A stretch of 64,000 nt of DNA, taken from Pilimelia anulata (GTDB lineage: Bacteria > Actinomycetota > Actinomycetes > Mycobacteriales > Micromonosporaceae). Where the stretch lies: the NCBI RefSeq assembly GCF_014647895.1, contig NZ_BMQB01000004.1, positions 62,001-126,000 of the forward strand, in the 5' to 3' direction. The translations under genes were made by a program, and so were the position numbers. Numbering within the stretch: position 1 is the stretch's first letter; each line of letters begins with the position of its first letter. Below the pieces are notes generated by a model. The model did not search any database, had not been told where the DNA came from, and was given only the letters and a program-made list of their open reading frames with translations. This document shows, in pieces, positions 62,118 through 64,000 of the stretch.

Positions 62118-63371
62118 TCAGGCGACCGGGGTCGGGATGCGGCGGGTGCCGGCGGCGGCCAGCAGCAGGCCGTGGAAGCGGTCGAACAGGTCGTCCCGGC
62201 TGAAGTGCCGCTCGCCCACCCGCCCCGCCGCCGCGCCCGCGACGCGCAGCCGCTCCGGGTCCCGCAGCAGGTCGGCCAGGGCCGCCGCCGCCGCGCCCGG
62301 GTCGCCCGGCGGCAGCCGCAGGCCGGCGCCGTTGGCGACCAGCAGGTCGGTCAGCCAGCCGCCGTACGTCAGCGCCACCGGCCGGCGCGCGGCCAGCGAG
62401 TCGAAGACCTTGTTCGGCGCGCTGCCCTGCAACGACGGCAGGTCGGCCAGGGTGGAGACGGTGACCGTGCTGGCGCCGAACCAGGCGGCCGCCTCGGCCT
62501 TGCTCATCGCGCCGCGCAGGAACACCGTGCGGTCCAGCAGCCCGGCGGCGGCGGCCAGGGCGCGGACCCGGCCGAGCCGGTTGCCCGTACCGACGATCGC
62601 CACCCGGGCCGCCGGCAGGGCCGGCGCGAGCGCCGCCGCGATCCGGATCAGGTACTCGACGTCGTTGGCCAGGCCGACGGTGCCGGCGTACAGCAGCAGC
62701 GGCCGGTCGCCGAGCCACGGCTCGCGGGCGCGCAGCCGGGCGCCGGCGGCGTCGGCGCCGGCGAACACGTCCCGGTCGGTGCCGTTGGGGACCAGGTCGA
62801 CGACCGTCGCGGGGAACCGCCGGCGGATGCTGTCGACGATGCCGGGCGTCACGCCGATCACCCGGTCGGCCCGCCGGTACGCCCACCCCTCGAGCGCCCG
62901 CCCGGCCCACCGGCCGGCCGGCGACCGCAGCGCGCCGAAGTCGATGGGCAGGTCCGGCCACAGGTCGCGCACCTCGAGGACCAGCGGCGCCCTCCAGCGC
63001 CGGGCCGCGGCGGCGCCGGGTACCGCGATCGTCAGCGGGGTGCTGGTGGCGAAGACGAGGTCGGCCGGGAGGCGGACGGCGCGCGCGCTCGCGGCGGCGG
63101 CGAACGCGGCGAAGGCGCGGATGCGCCGGCGGAAGGCCATCCGGTTGTCGCACGGCACGGGCAGCCAGTGCACCCGCACGCCGGCCTCGTCGGTCACGTA
63201 CGGGCGCCGGCGCGGCGGGCCGTCGTCCGGCGGCGGGCCCGACACGACCGAGACCCGGTGCCCGGCGGCGGCGAGCCGGCGGGCGAACTCGTACGGCCGC
63301 TGGCCGCCGCTCATCGCCGGGGTCCGGAAGTACTGCGTCAGGTAGGTGATGCGCACCGCGTCCCCGGCCAT
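62118..63371 (-). CDS. GT4 glycosyltransferase (WbuB-like)
   Basis: This 417-residue GT-B enzyme of family GT4 has an N-terminal block YLTQYFRTPAMSGGQRPYEFARRLAAAGH, APLVLEVRDLWPDLPIDFGAL (typical of WbuB-like fucosaminyltransferases), and YAGTVGLANDVEYLIR. The donor-site region is unusual: LADLPSLQGSAPNKVFDSLAARRPVAL replaces the common EX7E block but is normal for this subgroup. It adds a sugar to the repeat unit. GTG 63356 is an alternative start. Confidence 0.88.
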   Translation of the reverse strand: MAGDAVRITYLTQYFRTPAMSGGQRPYEFARRLAAAGHRVSVVSGPPPDDGPPRRRPYVTDEAGVRVHWLPVPCDNRMAFRRRIRAFAAFAAAASARAVRLPADLVFATSTPLTIAVPGAAAARRWRAPLVLEVRDLWPDLPIDFGALRSPAGRWAGRALEGWAYRRADRVIGVTPGIVDSIRRRFPATVVDLVPNGTDRDVFAGADAAGARLRAREPWLGDRPLLLYAGTVGLANDVEYLIRIAAALAPALPAARVAIVGTGNRLGRVRALAAAAGLLDRTVFLRGAMSKAEAAAWFGASTVTVSTLADLPSLQGSAPNKVFDSLAARRPVALTYGGWLTDLLVANGAGLRLPPGDPGAAAAALADLLRDPERLRVAGAAAGRVGERHFSRDDLFDRFHGLLLAAAGTRRIPTPVA

Positions 63372-63496
63372 CGGAGGAGTGTCACTGGACGGTCGCCGAA
63401 TACCCGAAACCGTCCTTATTAAACCAGTTATGCCGGTAATGTCGCTTGCGCCGAGCGGTGCCGCCGCCCGGACCGGAAACGGGGGAGACAGCACGC
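63372..63496. promoter_or_regulatory. divergent promoter region in polysaccharide cluster
   Basis: This 125-bp gap between the GT4 and flippase genes contains an A+T-rich stretch (about 63410-63440, with TTATTAAA) that should include one or both promoters. No exact -10 can be assigned. Confidence 0.35.
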
Positions 63497-64000
63497 GTGA
63501 TGTCCGCGGCCGGAAGGACGGCGTGGTACCTGCTCGCCGGGCACGCGGTCGTCCTCGTCGCCGGCCTCGGCGTCAACATGGCGTCGGCGCACGCCCTCGG
63601 CCCCGGCGGGCGCGGCGAACTGGCCCTGCTGCTGCAACTGTCCTACCTGCTCGGCGTCGTCCTCGTCGCCGGCGTCGACCGGGCCTACCCGGCGGCGCTG
63701 CCCGCCCCGGCGACGTTCGCCGCCGCCCGGCGCGAGGTCGCCGCGCTGGTCGCGCCGGCGGCCGTACCGGTGGGGCTGGGCTGCGCCGCCGTCGCGGCGC
63801 TGCTGGCCGTCCGGGGGGCGGGGGCGCCCGCGCTGTACCCGCTGCTCGTCGGCGGGCTGGCCATCGCCTCGCTCGGGCTGACCACGATCCGGATCAGCGC
63901 CGCGACCGTCGCCGACGGGCGCGGCTACCTGCGGGCGAACGTCGCGGCCCAGGCGCTGCTGCTGGCCGGCGCGGCGCTGCTCGCGCTGACCGCGCGCGGC
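63497..64000 (+). CDS. polysaccharide flippase-like membrane protein, 3' truncated by window
   Basis: An ORF opens with GTG 63497 followed at once by ATG 63500, with GGGGGAG upstream, and runs off the right edge without a stop (about 168 codons seen). It has several long hydrophobic segments (WYLLAGHAVVLVAGLGVNMA, LALLLQLSYLLGVVLVAGVD). The phrase HALGPGGRGELALLLQLSYL is typical of Wzx/MATE-like polysaccharide exporters. The cluster would need such a flippase. Confidence 0.75.
   Translation, partial: MMSAAGRTAWYLLAGHAVVLVAGLGVNMASAHALGPGGRGELALLLQLSYLLGVVLVAGVDRAYPAALPAPATFAAARREVAALVAPAAVPVGLGCAAVAALLAVRGAGAPALYPLLVGGLAIASLGLTTIRISAATVADGRGYLRANVAAQALLLAGAALLALTARG

Overview
The window is 64 kb of very GC-rich DNA (roughly three quarters G+C, with almost every third codon position G or C). 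It reads as the chromosome of a mycothiol-producing, GlnR-containing actinobacterium. MshA, MshD, two DinB-type proteins of mycothiol-dependent families, SenX3-RegX3, a GlnR orphan regulator and an HbhA-like protein all fit this. Gene content and order suggest a Micromonosporales-like organism, but the genus cannot be fixed from the sequence alone. I see no rRNA, tRNA, CRISPR array, insertion sequence or prophage.

Layout. 1-12.4 kb: housekeeping and membrane genes (dipeptidase, membrane-anchored subtilase, GlpD, lipoprotein, PrsW-like protease, GroES-like protein, AI-2E family transporter, DinG-type helicase, DUF402 protein). 12.4-16.1 kb: a four-gene operon of an ABC exporter plus a NarL-type two-component pair, with a perfect palindrome upstream. 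16.1-17.9 kb: DUF47 regulator plus Pit phosphate transporter behind a PHO-box-like repeat. 18-22.9 kb: pentapeptide-repeat protein, NUDIX hydrolase, POT peptide transporter, PIG-V-like membrane enzyme. 23-27.1 kb: pstSCAB operon with a four-unit PHO box. 27.7-35.9 kb: mshD, glnR, a membrane protein, a DUF2993 protein, the sseA-sseC-like sulfur pair, a DsrE protein, a 33-residue membrane peptide, a nitrobindin-like protein and pabC. 36-41.5 kb: YgfZ-like protein, DUF4360 secreted protein, asparaginase, XRE regulator-HbhA-DUF2516-hydrolase. 41.5-52.6 kb: MDMPI-like protein, murB, methyltransferase, SDR, mshA, YbjN protein, MFS transporter, gpm, phoU, senX3, regX3; together with the XRE-HbhA-DUF2516 genes this keeps the order of the Rv0474-Rv0491 region of M. 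tuberculosis. 52.6-54.3 kb: small unknowns and a DUF664 protein. 54.4 kb to the right edge: an exopolysaccharide cluster (nucleotide-sugar dehydratase, BY-kinase, LMW tyrosine phosphatase, DegT aminotransferase, initiating sugar transferase, NeuD-type acetyltransferase, GT4 glycosyltransferase, truncated flippase) interrupted by a VapBC toxin-antitoxin pair.

How the genes work together. Three phosphate loci (pit, pst, phoU-senX3-regX3) lie within 35 kb, each with GTTCACC-type repeats, so the local SenX3-RegX3 pair probably controls the nearby transporters. Mycothiol synthesis (mshA, mshD) and sulfur handling (sseA, sseC, DsrE) sit near redox-linked proteins. The terminal cluster makes a surface polysaccharide under tyrosine phosphorylation control.

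Regulatory style. At least 17 genes carry a TANNNT -10 hexamer exactly 6 or 7 nt before the start codon, the signature of leaderless transcripts, and I used it to choose starts. Many operons use 4-nt ATGA/GTGA stop-start overlaps. The most unusual element is a 20-bp tandem repeat at 60311-60411 that turns one such overlap into a chain of three coupled seven-codon mini-ORFs.
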